Below, piece after piece: positions 34,719-35,183 of a stretch of 35,183 bases of DNA; the first letter of the stretch is position 1, and the number at the start of each line of letters is the position of its first letter. A program made the position numbers and the translations under genes. The notes below the pieces were generated by a model. That model saw only the letters and a list, made by a program, of their open reading frames with translations, was not told the DNA's origin and made no database searches. Origin of the DNA: an uncultured Chloroflexota bacterium (GTDB lineage Bacteria; Chloroflexota; Anaerolineae; Anaerolineales; UBA4823); assembly GCA_903871905.1 (NCBI GenBank), contig CAIQIV010000761.1:1-35183 (forward strand). The letters run 5' to 3'.

Positions 34719-35183
34719 TTACCTCACCTCATAGGTCAGGTCGATAAAATCCTTCATCCCTTCGCTCAGTATTTGTTTGCCTTCCAGGGTTCCCGCCAGG
34801 CCATACAGCGCCCCGGTCTTGGGGTAGTCGTAGGGCGGGTCCTTGGCAAAGTTGACCGCCTCCCCCAGGTCCTGCACAAACTGCTCCGCCACGCCGGGGA
34901 GTGTCTGGCGCAGGGTGAGGCAAAAGTGGAAACCGGGCGGGTTCTGGCAGCCGTTCATGCGCCAGCCTTTCATTGCCAGGTAATCGTTAACATGATAGAT
35001 ATTTACCACGTCTGAGCCCAGGCTGAGCAGGAAGGTGGATTTTCCCAGGATTTTGAGCTCGGGGATCTGGGCGATGCCGGCGCGGATGGTGTCAGATGCG
35101 CGCATGATCGCTCGCGCCGCCTCCAGGTAGCCCTGCTCCCCCATGCTGACCATGGCTGCCCAGGTCGCCGCGCTCAAACCGGC
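34719..35183 (-). CDS. PLP-dependent lyase/decarboxylase, C-terminal fragment (cut by the window edge)
   Basis: About 154 residues are visible; the frame is open to the window end (AGLSAATWAAM...), so the track's TTG start is not real. The sequence is the small C-terminal domain of a fold-type I PLP enzyme of the sphingosine-1-phosphate lyase/glutamate decarboxylase group: GEQGYLEAARAIMRASDTIR, then a beta-rich part with VVNIYHVNDYLAMKGWRMNG and FHFCLTLRQT. The Schiff-base lysine and most of the active site lie outside the window, so the substrate cannot be told. It precedes the Ycf46-type gene by ten bases. Confidence 0.75.
   Translation of the reverse strand, partial: AGLSAATWAAMVSMGEQGYLEAARAIMRASDTIRAGIAQIPELKILGKSTFLLSLGSDVVNIYHVNDYLAMKGWRMNGCQNPPGFHFCLTLRQTLPGVAEQFVQDLGEAVNFAKDPPYDYPKTGALYGLAGTLEGKQILSEGMKDFIDLTYEVR

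Overview
The window looks like a chromosomal segment of a Chloroflexota bacterium, most likely class Anaerolineae. The basis is FW-domain (NBR1-type Ig-like) lipoproteins with Thr/Pro-rich linkers, a secreted protease ending in a PLV-type tail of the kind I recall from Anaerolineae exoproteins, abundant chemoreceptors, and moderately high GC with GTG and TTG starts. This placement is inference; there is no rRNA or other marker in the window. I see no tRNA, rRNA, insertion sequence, CRISPR array or phage gene. No gene-free stretch exceeds 300 bases.

Layout. (1) 1-5.7 kb, plus strand, envelope and surface genes: a PilZ protein, then two FW-domain lipoproteins and two LysM proteins that look like a duplicated module, with one unrecognised gene among them; strong hairpin terminators separate the units. 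(2) 5.8-8.0 kb: a chemoreceptor (MCP). (3) 8.1-13.6 kb, minus strand: rpsT (own promoter, TTG start) and a three-gene signalling operon: a tyrosine/dual-specificity-type phosphatase, a Ser/Thr kinase fused to an extracellular oligopeptide-binding domain, and a membrane diguanylate cyclase with a c-type haem motif (GTGA overlap with the kinase gene). (4) 13.7-16.3 kb: a protein made only of PAS domains, then an M55 D-aminopeptidase. (5) 16.3-22.3 kb: the most interesting region, a compact operon behind a clear TTGCCA-N17-TATACT promoter. It encodes a radical SAM/SPASM enzyme fused to an HPr-kinase-like domain, a second radical SAM/SPASM enzyme, a PqqD-like peptide carrier, an S24/S26 signal-peptidase-like domain fused to a GNAT acetyltransferase, and a third radical SAM/SPASM enzyme. 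This has the parts of a ribosomal-peptide (RiPP) or protein modification pathway, but no precursor peptide is evident. (6) 22.3-23.9 kb: a GNAT fused to an ADP-ribosylglycohydrolase, with its own consensus promoter. (7) 24.1-27.7 kb, minus: a large secreted metzincin-type protease. (8) 27.9-33.2 kb: two tandem paralogous dCache chemoreceptors. (9) 33.2-35.2 kb, minus: a Ycf46-type AAA+ ATPase behind the 3' end of a PLP-dependent lyase/decarboxylase gene.

How the parts may work together. The phosphatase, kinase and cyclase are translationally linked and could join extracellular peptide sensing and redox or haem state to c-di-GMP; a PilZ receptor is encoded in the same window. In region 5 the PqqD protein would hand a peptide to the radical SAM enzymes, with the kinase-like, protease-like and acetyltransferase domains as further tailoring or leader-removal steps. 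All pathway links are inferred from gene order and family knowledge, not shown by the sequence.
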